Below are positions 1-9,896 of a stretch of DNA of 64,000 nucleotides, piece by piece. Every line of letters starts with the position of its first letter. The stretch's first letter is position 1. The stretch is from Crambe crambe (taxonomy: Eukaryota > Porifera > Demospongiae > Poecilosclerida > Crambeidae), in contig OZ004595.1 of assembly GCA_963924555.1 (NCBI GenBank), positions 4,768,599 through 4,832,598 of the forward strand. Direction: 5' to 3'. Under the pieces are notes generated by a model. It did not search any database, was not told the DNA's origin, and saw only the letters and a program-made list of their open reading frames with translations. Both the position numbers and the translations under genes were made by a program.

Positions 1-190
1 TAACAACCTGTACCAACCTTGTATCAGCAAGATATTCTGATAATGTACCAACCTGTTCTAACAGGGATGATACAGCAGTTTAGGGTCCCAAGTTGATACA
101 GGCAAATAGTTTCAGGTTGGTACAATAATGTATTCTGGTTGATACAGTACTGTAATTCAGGTTGCACCCAGCACTGTAATAATTTTTTTT
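1..190. repeat. Degenerate short direct repeats downstream of the transposase-like gene
   Basis: A short phrase built on CAGGTTGATACAG / ACCAACCTG recurs about seven times in both orientations across this stretch. It lies just past the 3' end of the transposase-like gene. Subterminal repeat clusters are known near the ends of some DNA transposons such as CACTA, so this may be one. The window starts inside it, so no terminal repeat can be seen. Confidence 0.4.
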
Positions 191-196
191 GTAGTC

Positions 197-3100
197 CTAT
201 TGTATAATGAGGATGAGTATTATATCAGAAACAAGAGGGTAATAACAAATTAAAAGTGAATTGTGCATACAATAGATATTAAAACAATAAAATTTATTTT
301 TTTGGTCGTGTTTAATTGTTTTTCTGTTACAAACTGTAACATTCTCCCTCTCCATGCATGCTGCCATATTTTTTTGCATTTCACATGAATCTCCACATTC
401 ATGAATTAAAGAAACAGAGTCCAGAATGGAGATGGATGGAACAACTTCACATCTGTGGGATTCTTCCAACAGTGGACAGTCAAGTTCATTATTTATGATG
501 CTGCCAGCAATACAAATATCCATTTTCTTGACTACACAATAAGAATTGTTTGTGTTGAGGTCTTTTATACATGCCTCTAATCTTCCAAATGAAATCTACA
601 ATTATAATAAGTATATAGCTATTACAATGTCATAATAAATAGACTCACCTCTTCTTCTCCTACATATATAACATCATCTCCTTTTGTACATAAATTTCTT
701 TTTCGACCCATTACAGCTTTATATATTTGCACTGGGGTTTCATATTTGATATACTCATTGTGCAAATTTCCACCCAAAGTTTTGACTCTGGTTAGTTGTG
801 AGGTGAGTTGGACATCTCCAAATAGCATCTTTGCTTTGGAATCCTATGAATTAGAAGAAGAAATTCAAAGTAGCTATAAAGTGTTTAATAGTTAGAAGTA
901 TTGTAATAATACTTTTCTTGGAACTCCTGGATCATAAATTGATTTTGATAAATCATTTCTTGTCCCATACAGAAACTGTTGTACTTCCGGCATTTTACCC
1001 AATTGCAGTAATCCACCTCCAACTCTATAGGATGCCATTAGACTCATTATTTAAAACTGGGGTACCTAATTCTATATACCTAAACTGGCCACCATGCAGG
1101 ATATGCCGCAGATGTTGCATATGTGCAAAATCATCTGCTATATCTCGACTTGAAGCTTGTCTATTACTGTGGATGTTGTGCAGCCTCATCAATCCATTGA
1201 ATGACTCACACCTATTGTAACAACAATAAATTTGAATTTTCTGGTGGAAACACTTATATCACCTTTCAGAATTAAATGAAGATGTAGCTCCAAATTGCTC
1301 CATACACTCCGGTAAGTGCAATATCAGGTGGAATTTGGGTTTATTCAGCAGGAGATGATCATGATTTTTCACAGCCTTGAGAAACTCTGTACAAGCTTTT
1401 GAAACTAATTTGATCTTATCTTTGCTGATTCTTTCACAACATGCGAATTTGAATACCTGTAGAAATTCTTATAATTGTACATCTATGGTTATAATTTTTA
1501 TACCTTTGCCAAGGAAAGCCACATTTTTTTTTCAGAGGAGGATAAAAAAGACCACACAACGAAGATACCAATTTGTGCCCAGACTTTAAGTCTCGGCCAA
1601 GTAAAGATTTATGATATCTACAACAAAAGCTTTATGTTAACTGATAATTATTTACTAATAATCATTAGCTAGCTACACCTGCAAATTGAACCTCCATTAA
1701 TTTTTCCACTGAGGCCTGAAAAACTGAGGGAGTTAATTCTAGCTTCGATGATGTCTTTGTCATCTTGACTTAACCTCTCCATGAGGTTATTTAAGAGGTA
1801 TTTGACAGGCCCAAGGAGAACCGTGTGTAGGCATTCAACAGGTGTACTTCTATTGATTAATAACACATGGACTTAATTATGCGCACATGAATGTGTTTCT
1901 GAACTCACTGGTATAGATCTATCTTCAGCTTAAAAAGTGGATTATTGTCATCCCGTAATCCATGATCAGTTGTCATTTCTTTTTTCTTTTTTCCCTTTTG
2001 TTTTTTTATTTCTTCAATTTGACTCAATGAATGTAACTTTGTTCTTGACTCCCCTAGACATTCTGGAGATACCTTTTTGTCAACCTGTACATGAAATAAA
2101 CATCCTCACTACAATAATTATAACTGTACAATAGTTTGCACCATGCATGCTAACCATACACATCCTACAAAATTTTCTCGCTGAGCTTCCTTGATGATTA
2201 CACAAATCGGAACTCATGGGGTTGTCGCAAATCAATAGCATCACTGATGCCACCACAAGGACATTATCTTGTACTGATGCATCGAACATTGGTATGCCTT
2301 CTTCAAGTTCGAGTAAGTCATCAACCAATGGCTCTGCTAGCTCCAGGGTGCTCACTCTATTTGAGCAACAGAGGAAGTGGATATTTTCCAGTTTCATCTT
2401 TTCTTCTTGTGGTAGACCTACATATTTGCAATAATAATAATTATTCATAAAAAACATACTATGCACCTGCAATAATAAGATTCCATTCTATAAACTTGTT
2501 CCATTTTTTGCTCCTATTGCCACTCGTGTCATCACAAAACAGTATTAGCGGAATAGTTGTAACTCACATTCCATTAGCCTTCTCTTTTGTCTTGTGTACT
2601 GAAGTCAACTCCTTCCACTCCTATGGCATGAAATAGCTAGTAGCTAGTCTCATAGTAATATTGCACTTACAGTATCACTGGGTAAGCTGCAAGTACCATC
2701 ATCTGCTCTCATCATCCTTAATATACTTCTATTCAATTCAATACATGATAGCCCATGCACTGAAGAGAATGGTATCCAATTATGATCTGGTATTACCAAA
2801 AATAGCCCTTGTGACGGATCATGAATAATATCTTGAACCTGAACATGTAACTCCTTTTTGCTCTCCTGAAAAAAGTATGGTATAATCTATAGTGGCATTA
2901 TAATGGTATCTCACCAGAAAGACAAATCTTATAACTTTCCCAGTGCATATAATATCGTCATTGCTGCTATAATCTATGATATCCCCAATGAAGATTTTGG
3001 TATGATCATATAGCTCTATCATTGGTGTCCAGAGATCACAGTCTTGGTTCCACTTTTGGGCCTCAAACAATTCACTACAATCATTATTGTATGGGGATAA

Positions 3101-4719
3101 AAATTAATGAAGAGTTGCTAATAATTGTTACCATATTGGTGTGTCATCAGCACAAAGCACAGGATATCTTTTTATTTTCGGTGATATTTCAGGATCACCA
3201 AGGCATCGAGCAATTATTGCTTGGGGCATATTCACATAAAAAGGAATTCCCCTACTGCTGTAAAACTTTGGATATATCAACAGTTACTATAGTATCGATA
3301 TAATTATTGCTATAGCTAGCTATAGCTATGAACCTTTTCAGGTGAAATATATCCTGGAAGGGCTACTTTTTTTAGCTGGGTTAAACTTGGAGTCAGAAGA
3401 TAAAACTCTTTCAGGATGAAAATGAAAAATTTTAAATTAGATTCACTCTGTAATAACATAAGCTACAGTTATTCAACAATTTATTCATAAAAGGAACAAC
3501 TTACTATTGGTCTTGGTGAGTGGAGCATAATATACAACAATGCAGCAACTTTGGAGGTAAAGGGAGTGAAATTATCTTGATTTTTTTCAAAGGCTGCTTT
3601 TCTGATAACTATAGGAAAAATTTTATTGTGTAGGATTCTATAGCTAATAGCTAACTACCATTGCAAAGTGATTGGTAAGGCTCTTCATCATTATCACCAT
3701 TATCCTCTTCATCATTATCGCCACTACCATCATCATCATCATCATCACTATCATAACTGCCACTGTCGTATTCATGAAGACCAATATCATTACAATTGTC
3801 ATCATCATTACTGTCATCATCATGACTATCATAATTACCACCATCACTATCAAAATCACCATCATTGAAATCTTTGTTATCGTCGCTATCATCACTACCG
3901 CCATTATATTCCTATAAGGGAAAAAGCATTTCGTGAAATGAAAAAAAGATGTAGGGATGACCACTGCTCAAAAAAGTAAGGAAACAAGAAGGATGGAAAT
4001 GGGATCAATCTTTGTTCTGTATATCCAGCCAACAATCCCTACATATACACACATTACTACACTATAATCTGAAGTTACCTGACGTATATGTAGGGATTGT
4101 TGGCTGGATATACAGAACAAAGATTGATCCCATTTCCATCCTTCTTGTTTCCTTACTTTTTTGAGCAGTGGTCATCCCTACATCTTTTTTTCATTTCACG
4201 AAATGCTTTTTCCCTTACTTGTTCCTGGTCTTTTTTCCTCTCTTTTATGGTTTTAGCTATGATTAAAGTTCATTCTTCTATGTGTATGCAGGGACAGATG
4301 AAAGAAGTTCTCCAATAGCATACCAGCCCAATCATTTATCGAGTCAAGGTGTTGTGTTATTGAGCCATACTTGGAGGTCGAAGATGCTGAAATAGAGTCT
4401 ACCGTGGTGAATCTAAATCCCCGAATCGATACAGTAGTCTATCATCAGCTAGAGCTAGCTAGCTAGCTAGCTAGCTAGAGACAGCTGAGTAATATTATGA
4501 TTTCGAATAATTGGATATTCAAATACATGCGCATGCGTATTATAGAAAAGATGGCTTCCTAATTGAATTAGTTGAGTGCTGTGCTCCATAGTGTCTCTTT
4601 TTTCATCGACTCTTTCGAGGATCAACGAGTAGAAAAGATCGTAGTTGGTAGAATTTGGAGTGGATTTGTCCAGAAATCATGGCTGTAGCTTGAGTGGTTC
4701 AAGAGATATGGTTGTCTAA

Positions 4720-4757
<38 letters not shown>

Positions 4758-5259
4758 GAGAAGAAGAAGAATATAGCGATTTACCTGCTTGCCGTATTTC
4801 TGAAACGGTAAGCTCCCTGGTCCTGAAACTTGGTCTGTACATTGTAGTAGGCTCTAGTAGGCTGGATAATCATTCACAGTAGCTTTTGTTAGGTCTAAGT
4901 GGGAGAACTAGAATTTCACTTTAGTATTAGTCTATAGGCGGCGCGCGCGGCCGTCCGAGTCATCCCTACATAGAGAGTGCTACCGCACTCTCTGATTATT
5001 TAATAGTAATTCTTATAATAACTATAGCTTCCATAGTTATATTTTTAATCCCTGGTAATTAGTAATTATAACTAGCTAATTTCATGGTTATATGTAGAAA
5101 ACTCCTTACGTGAATGCGGTCTAGAATTTCCATACTCATGTCCCTGATTCTATGTATTTTCGATTGCAAATGCCTTCGTAATTTGCTTGCAGTCGGAAAA
5201 GAAGAAGAACATATACTGCAACAGTGGCTACGGTTCTCCATTTTTCTGCTCGTTTCCAA
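197..5259 (-). CDS. Transposase-like gene, about 18 exons, with N-terminal C2H2 zinc finger and acidic tract
   Basis: Exons in reading order: 5259-5110 (C2H2 finger, C-x2-C...H-x4-H), 4799-4785 (possible 15-nt microexon), 3911-3659 (Asp-rich), 3608-3505, 3447-3334, about 3257-3132, 3074-2915, 2865-2671, 2620-2568, 2417-2155, 2084-1909, 1849-1679, 1617-1504, 1456-1263, 1211-1080, 1024-913, 843-649, 595-197. Family-like motifs are CDNPMSSDLCNH followed by a CxxC, STPVECLHTVLLGPVKYL, KPKFHLILHLPE and CESFNGLMRLHNIHSNRQA. I know these from transposase-like proteins of fungi, cnidarians and fish that resemble the tnp2/EnSpm core; the exact family name is uncertain. Most junctions keep frame. Two do not under my splice choices (3447-3334 to 3257-3132, and 2620-2568 to 2417-2155). 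Exon 1617-1504 also shows an apparent one-base slip between RDLK and VWAQIG. It may be a slightly decayed DNA transposon gene, or a host gene with a splice I misread. Confidence 0.75.
3915..4217. repeat. Perfect palindrome: two 134-bp arms, 35-bp loop
   Basis: Bases 3915-4048 are the exact reverse complement of 4084-4217, as read base by base. GTAGGGAT / ATCCCTAC occurs near both the outer and inner parts of the arms. The left arm stops beside the splice acceptor of the acidic exon (AG at 3913-3912), so the whole structure lies in an intron. Identical arms imply a very recent origin as a foldback element, or recent copying of one arm from the other. Confidence 0.95.
4447..4478. repeat. (TAGC)n microsatellite
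   Basis: About eight AGCT/TAGC units in tandem within an intron of the transposase-like gene. Shorter TAGCTAGC strings are scattered throughout the window. Confidence 0.9.
4719..4757. repeat. (AAT)n microsatellite
   Basis: About thirteen AAT units in tandem, 28 bases from the candidate 15-nt exon of the transposase-like gene. Confidence 0.95.
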
Positions 5260-5263
5260 CGGC

Positions 5264-5327
5264 CTTAAGTGAGGTGCACGTGGGGATTATAAGTGAGGTG
5301 CACGTGATGCCATGTACACATGGCATC
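5264..5327. promoter_or_regulatory. Repeated CACGTG boxes and a 22-bp palindrome upstream of the transposase-like gene
   Basis: A 16-base phrase ending in CACGTG occurs twice, with the boxes at 5277-5282 and 5301-5306. It is followed directly by an inverted repeat at 5306-5327 with 10-bp arms (GATGCCATGT) around AC. The cluster lies within 70 bp of the presumed start codon at 5259. CACGTG is the classic E-box bound by bHLH factors. A promoter role is inference. Confidence 0.4.
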
Positions 5328-5429
5328 GACAGGTAAGAAGGACTGAGCTTTTTGTATGTAAGCAGACTAGCTAATCTTGCTTTATAATTAGGTACTTACT
5401 ACTAGCTAGCTATAGCAGGGAGAAGGTGC

Positions 5430-6995
5430 TTCTCATACCCTGGCATGCAGTCTAGTACTGGCCTTTGTAGTGATGTGAGGCAGTCTGTTATGCTTCTGAT
5501 ATACTGTGTGACAGGCTCTCTGATTATATGTTGGGCTTTGTGGTCATGTGACTGTGACTATAGGCTGGGCTTTGTAGTGTGGCTGGCAGTCTGGCAGTCT
5601 GATATATTAGCTATGTTGGGCTTTGTAGTCGTGTGGCTGGCAGTCTGATATTATGTTGGGCTTTGTGGTCATGTGACTGGCAGTCTGATATAATTTTTAT
5701 GTTGGGCTTTGTAGTCATGTGGCTGGCAGTCTGATATATATTGGGCTTTGTGGTCATGTGACTGGCAGTCTGATATATTAGCTATGTTGGGCTTTGTAGT
5801 CGTGTGGCTGGCAGTCTGATATATATGTTGGGCTTTGTGGTCATGTGACTGGCAGTCTGATATAATTATTATGTTGGGCTTTGTAGTCATGTGGCTGGCA
5901 GTCTGATATATTATATTGGCCTTTGTGGTCATGTGACTGGCAGTCTGATATGTTGGACTTTGTAGTTGTGTGGCTGGCATGTTTTGCTTTGTATAGTCGT
6001 GTGGCTGGCAGTCTGATATATATGTTGGGCTTTGTAGTCATGTGGCTGGCAGTCTGATATATATGTTGGGCTTTGTGGTCATGTGACTGGCAGTCTGATT
6101 ATGTTGGACTTTGTAGTTGTGTGGCTGGCAGTCTGATATATATGTATGGCTTTGTGGGCAGTCTGATATGTTGGGCTTTGTGTTTTGTGGTCATGTGACT
6201 GGTAGTCATATGTTGGGCTTTGTAGTCATGTGGCTGGCAGTCTGATATATATGTTGGGCTTTGTGGTCATGTGACTGGCAGTCTGATTATGTTGGACTTT
6301 GTAGTTGTGTGGCTGGCAGTCTGATATATATGTATGGCTTTGTGGGCAGTCTGATATTATGTTGGGCTTTGTGTTTTGTGGTCATGTGACTGGTAGTCAT
6401 ATATATGTTGGGCTTTGTAGTCATGTGGCTGGCAGTCTGATATATATGTTGGGCTTTGTGGTCATGTGACTGGCAGTCTGATTATGTTGGACTTTGTAGT
6501 TGTGTGGCTGGCAGTCTGATATATATGTATGGCTTTGTGGGCAGTCTGATATTATGTTGGGCTTTGTGTTTTGTGGTCATGTGACTGGTAGTCATATATA
6601 TGTTGGGCTTTGTAGTCATGTGGCTGGCAGTCTGATATATATGTTGGGCTTTGTGGTCATGTGACTGGCAGTCTGATTATGTTGGACTTTGTAGTTGTGT
6701 GGCTGGCAGTCTGATATATATGTATGGCTTTGTGGGCAGTCTGATATTATGTTGGGCTTTGTGTTTTGTGGTCATGTGACTGGTAGTCATATATATGTTG
6801 GGCTTTGTAGTCATGTGGCTGGCAGCCTGATATATAGTTATATGTTGGGCTTGTAGTCATGTGGCTGGCAGTCTGATATATATATATATGTTGGGCTTTG
6901 TAGTCATGTGGCTGGCAGTCGGATATATGTTGGGTTTTGTGGTCATGTGACTGACAGTCAGATAGCTATGTCGGGCTTTGTATAGTTGTATGACT
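5430..6995. repeat. Minisatellite, about 40-bp units, with a 195-bp higher-order repeat
   Basis: About 35 copies of a unit of roughly 35-45 bp built on GGGCTTTGTRGTCATGTG and CTGGCAGTCTGATAT. Between about 6010 and 6790 several variant units travel together as a block: its right edge (GGTAGTCAT) recurs at 6209, 6400, 6595 and 6790, giving spacings of 191, 195 and 195. Open frames here are by-products of the repeat and should not be read as genes. Confidence 0.95.
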
Positions 6996-6999
6996 GTTT

Positions 7000-7430
7000 T
7001 ATACTGTCCATAATTTTTATCCACTATTCATTGATATTTGTTTATCCTTAATTTACAGTTATAGTCCCCTGACAGCTCTTGGATATAGAAACAAGGATAC
7101 TGAATATCAACTGATACAAGAAATAGATACTAGAATCACTATTTCAAGTGTAGGTTTATTGTACCAGCTACTCCAGCTAAGAATTAGCTACTCCTGTCAA
7201 GGTGTCTTCAGAATTAGTCATACAAAATGTTTCTCTGACAATCTTATGTATCCAAATTTCATATAATTATCACTGAAAATAAACAACAGCAATAATTATG
7301 ATGTATAATACTATAGAATGGCTAGCATCTTGGATTAGTACTGCTGTAGTATGCCTGGGAAGGGGAAAAATTATATATAAATATATAAATGTACGCACCA
7401 TGAAATAGCCAAATTCGCATGAAAAAAAAA
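7000..7430. other. AT-rich spacer
   Basis: Between the minisatellite and the GC-rich inverted element. I see no convincing exon, repeat or RNA gene here. Confidence 0.5.
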
Positions 7431-7475
7431 GCACGTTCGCGTGATAGCGCGGATGATTTCTCGCGATCCTTCGCC

Positions 7476-7690
7476 TATGGTGGCCGAGAAGGGTCACCCG
7501 CGACCGCTTCGCAAATATTCACTGCCGCCCGCGGTATCAAAAATACCGCCAGCGGTACCCAAAATACCGCCAGCGGTACCCCCACCACCATACCGCCCGC
7601 GGTTGGTTCCGGCATGCGCGCGCATAATTATATGCATGACAGATCCGAAAACCCTTTACCCAGTAACACGTGTCGCGATCGCATCACTGT
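7476..7690 (+). repeat. Left arm of GC-rich inverted repeat with TACCGCC(A/C)GCGGTA palindromes
   Basis: A CpG-rich stretch in AT-rich DNA that recurs in reverse complement at about 9064-9296. It contains the run TGGCCGAGAAGGGTCACCC and four copies of a 14-bp near-palindrome, TACCGCCAGCGGTA or close variants. The arms end in a shared CAGATCCG...CCCTTTACCCAGTA segment. It is probably one end of a DNA-transposon-like or foldback element of about 1.9 kb. Open frames across it are repeat shadows. Confidence 0.75.
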
Positions 7691-7792
7691 CAAGTCAGTC
7701 GTAAAGGCTTTGGGGTATAGTGCCCCAGAGCTGGACACCTGCCACCAGTCTCCAAAATAGACAGATGTCTATGCCTATGGTGTAGTAAGTTG

Positions 7793-8676
7793 ATGAGGAG
7801 AGAGCTTGGCATTCACAAAATGAATACTATCCAGGTCACTTTGGAAACTTTGACTGGTGCCGAGGCTTATGATGAAACCAGAGAAGACCGCACACTGGTG
7901 AGTAGTGTGGATATCAGGTTTCCCTTGTACCTCTGCACTATATTTTTATGAAAAATAGTCATGTCAACATTTTTATAATTGGGACCCAATAGTTATAACT
8001 AATTGTAATAAGATCTCCAAGTTCAGAGGCCTTGGGTTAAAATCCTCATGCAAAGAACCAAACTTAGGAGTGTTAGGCCACTATTTATAGAATCCTAGTT
8101 TCCTGTCCAAGAAAACATCCACAAGTGCTGCGGGCGGGCGGTTATTATAATTATTCTATTACTGCTTCGTTGTTTATCTCAAGGGTCCTGTCTTCATCAT
8201 TCACTAGTCTCGCGGCCCGCGAGACTAGTCATTCACCACGGGCTTTCCCAAAAAGAGCTGCATGTGAAGCCAAATGTGCGCGCTCTACTGCGCGCATGAG
8301 CAATGGCAGGCGCTAGGCAGTAATAATATTTTTTGATGCGGTGACATTTTCAATACGCGGGCGGTGGACAGGAAACAATCATTCTATAAATAGTGGCCTT
8401 ATCATTAATTATGGCCAGGAGTTCATAATCAAAAGATATTTGTAGCAAAAGTCACTTCTTTGATTATGAACCCTTTGTTGGGTCCTAGCTACATGGCCCC
8501 ATAGAAAAATATTAAATGGAAAATTAATTTTGCATGTAGCCGGCTATTATTTCATAATTGTGCAGGTAGAACTATTTGATGAAGCAGCACAGGCACCAAA
8601 CACTGCAGTGGACAAGAGGGGAGTGGAGTTGACCCCTTACCTCTTCAATATATATCATGAATACAATTATGTTTGA
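7793..8676 (+). CDS. Possible two-exon mini-gene, 71 aa, unknown function
   Basis: Exon 1 is 7793-7897 (first in-frame ATG at 7793, second at 7820) and ends at a GTGAGT donor. Exon 2 is 8566-8676, after TTGTGCAG, and ends in TGA. Both junctions are phase 0, and the join gives an acidic peptide ending in PYLFNIYHEYNYV. I do not recognise it. It sits between the arms of the GC-rich inverted repeat, so it could be cargo of that element or a fragment of a larger captured gene. The frame stays open to the left of 7793, so upstream exons cannot be excluded. The MITE at 8076-8398 lies wholly in its intron. Confidence 0.35.
8076..8398. mobile_element. 323-bp MITE with about 35-bp TIRs and TTA target-site duplication
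   Basis: The termini GGCCACTATTTATAGAAT...TTTCCTGTCCA are inverted at the other end and flanked by TTA at 8073-8075 and 8399-8401. A 3-bp TWA duplication and GGCC-type ends fit a PIF/Harbinger-derived MITE by general family knowledge. The middle is GC-rich and holds a near-perfect palindrome, CTAGTCTCGCGG/CCGCGAGACTAG, at about 8200-8230. There is no transposase, so the element is non-autonomous. Confidence 0.8.
8418..8475. repeat. Short hairpin
   Basis: GTTCATAATCAAAAGA is inverted as TCTTTGATTATGAAC with a loop of about 25 bases, directly beside the right end of the TTA-flanked MITE. Confidence 0.7.
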
Positions 8677-8996
8677 AGAAGCATAGCAAACGTGCAACCA
8701 GTGATAAGGTATCATCTAGCGAAATAATAATTATAATGATGTCAATATTCTGTTCTCTTTTGTGCTAGATTGTTAGTGTGTGGAACAGGACAAACTTAGT
8801 CATTTCATTTCACCAACCCTTGTGATCTCTGCTGTTCCCTTCATTTTCCTCATTGCTGTACACACATACATCCATTATAGCTAATAATAAATATACTGTA
8901 ACAGAGATAATATGTAAGGTGCAATATTGCTTTAAGAACTGGGTATGGAGGATTTAGGACTTGATGCATTTCTTTCGGCGTATCTCAGTGAAAAAT

Positions 8997-9065
8997 ATAG
9001 ATGCACTGATTACAATTCAGTACATCATCAATATAGATGCATTGATTACAATTCAGTACATCAAT
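8997..9065. repeat. Tandem duplication of about 34 bp
   Basis: TAGATGCAYTGATTACAATTC plus AGTACATCA occurs twice in tandem just outside the right arm of the GC-rich inverted repeat. Confidence 0.85.
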
Positions 9066-9296
9066 GACTGGGTAAAGGGTCTCTGGATCTACAGCTCATG
9101 CGATGCGCGTGGGACCGGGATACGTGGTACTGGGTAAAGGGTCTCCGGATCTGTCATGCATGCGCGCGGGCGGTATGGCGGGGGTACCGCTGGCGGTATA
9201 TTGTGGGTACCGCTGGCGGTACTTTGGATACCGCGGGCGGCAGTGAATATTTGCGAAGCGGTCGCGGGTGACCCTTCTCGGCCACCATATTCGCCA
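9064..9296 (-). repeat. Right arm of GC-rich inverted repeat
   Basis: Inverted partner of 7476-7690, with the same palindromic TACCGCTGGCGGTA-type motifs and the same GGGTGACCCTTCTCGGCCA run. The outer segment CTGGGTAAAGGGTCTC-GGATCT is present twice here (about 9068 and 9129) and once in the left arm. Beyond about 9297 the sequence stays CpG-rich to about 9400 with no left-arm match. Confidence 0.75.
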
Positions 9297-9399
9297 TTCC
9301 GCTCGCGGATGAAGTTCGCGCGAATTGACGTGAATTGACGTAAATACGCGTAGTTGCGCAAACATCGCTAGATTACGCGATTGCTCGCGCAAAGTTTAA

Positions 9400-9890
9400 C
9401 ACGGGTTATGTTTGTACAACTCATTGTGGTTGTTTGTGTTGAATTTTGTTGCCATAGCAACAAACTAGTCAATAATAAGAATAAAGATGAGCCTACTTAG
9501 AAAAATATTTTGTAAAATGCTTGTGGTAAATCAACAATTTTGGTATCAAGATGTGTATCACTATTAGATCTATCAGAATATAACTGGGGATTCTGGATAG
9601 AGTGTGTTTACATGTCAACATCAAAAAATGTGTTTTTTGAGGTCAAAATTTGGCTAACATTTAGCTGTAACTTATAGGTGTGCAGAATCCCCACTTAGTA
9701 TCACCTTAGAATGGCTTCTGGCAATTGAATGATAGCTTTATTGTAGCTTATATCCAAACTTTAACCAACAGCATCTCCATTCTCCATAGGACTTGTATTA
9801 TAATCAATGTAATGTGCTGACTCAGCTACAATTGTTCATGTACTGTTGTTATGTACATGTACTTAACAAATTATAGCCTGCCTTAAGAGC
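9400..9890. other. Intergenic, no features seen
   Basis: AT-rich spacer between the inverted-repeat element and the small membrane-anchored gene. I see no credible exon or repeat. Confidence 0.5.
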
Positions 9891-9896
9891 TAGAAG

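Noticed and set aside
3644-3964. Met/Val-rich frame overlapping the acidic exon
   Set aside because: It is a shadow of the Asp-rich exon in another frame on the same strand; the Asp frame has matching splice phases.
5669-6041. Long minus-strand open frames with repeated QTASHMTTK-type peptides
   Set aside because: They are translations of the 40-bp minisatellite and have no start, splice or family support.
7419-7760. 113-residue plus-strand frame through the GC-rich arm
   Set aside because: The same sequence is inverted at 9064-9296 and the frame arises from low-stop GC-rich repeat sequence.
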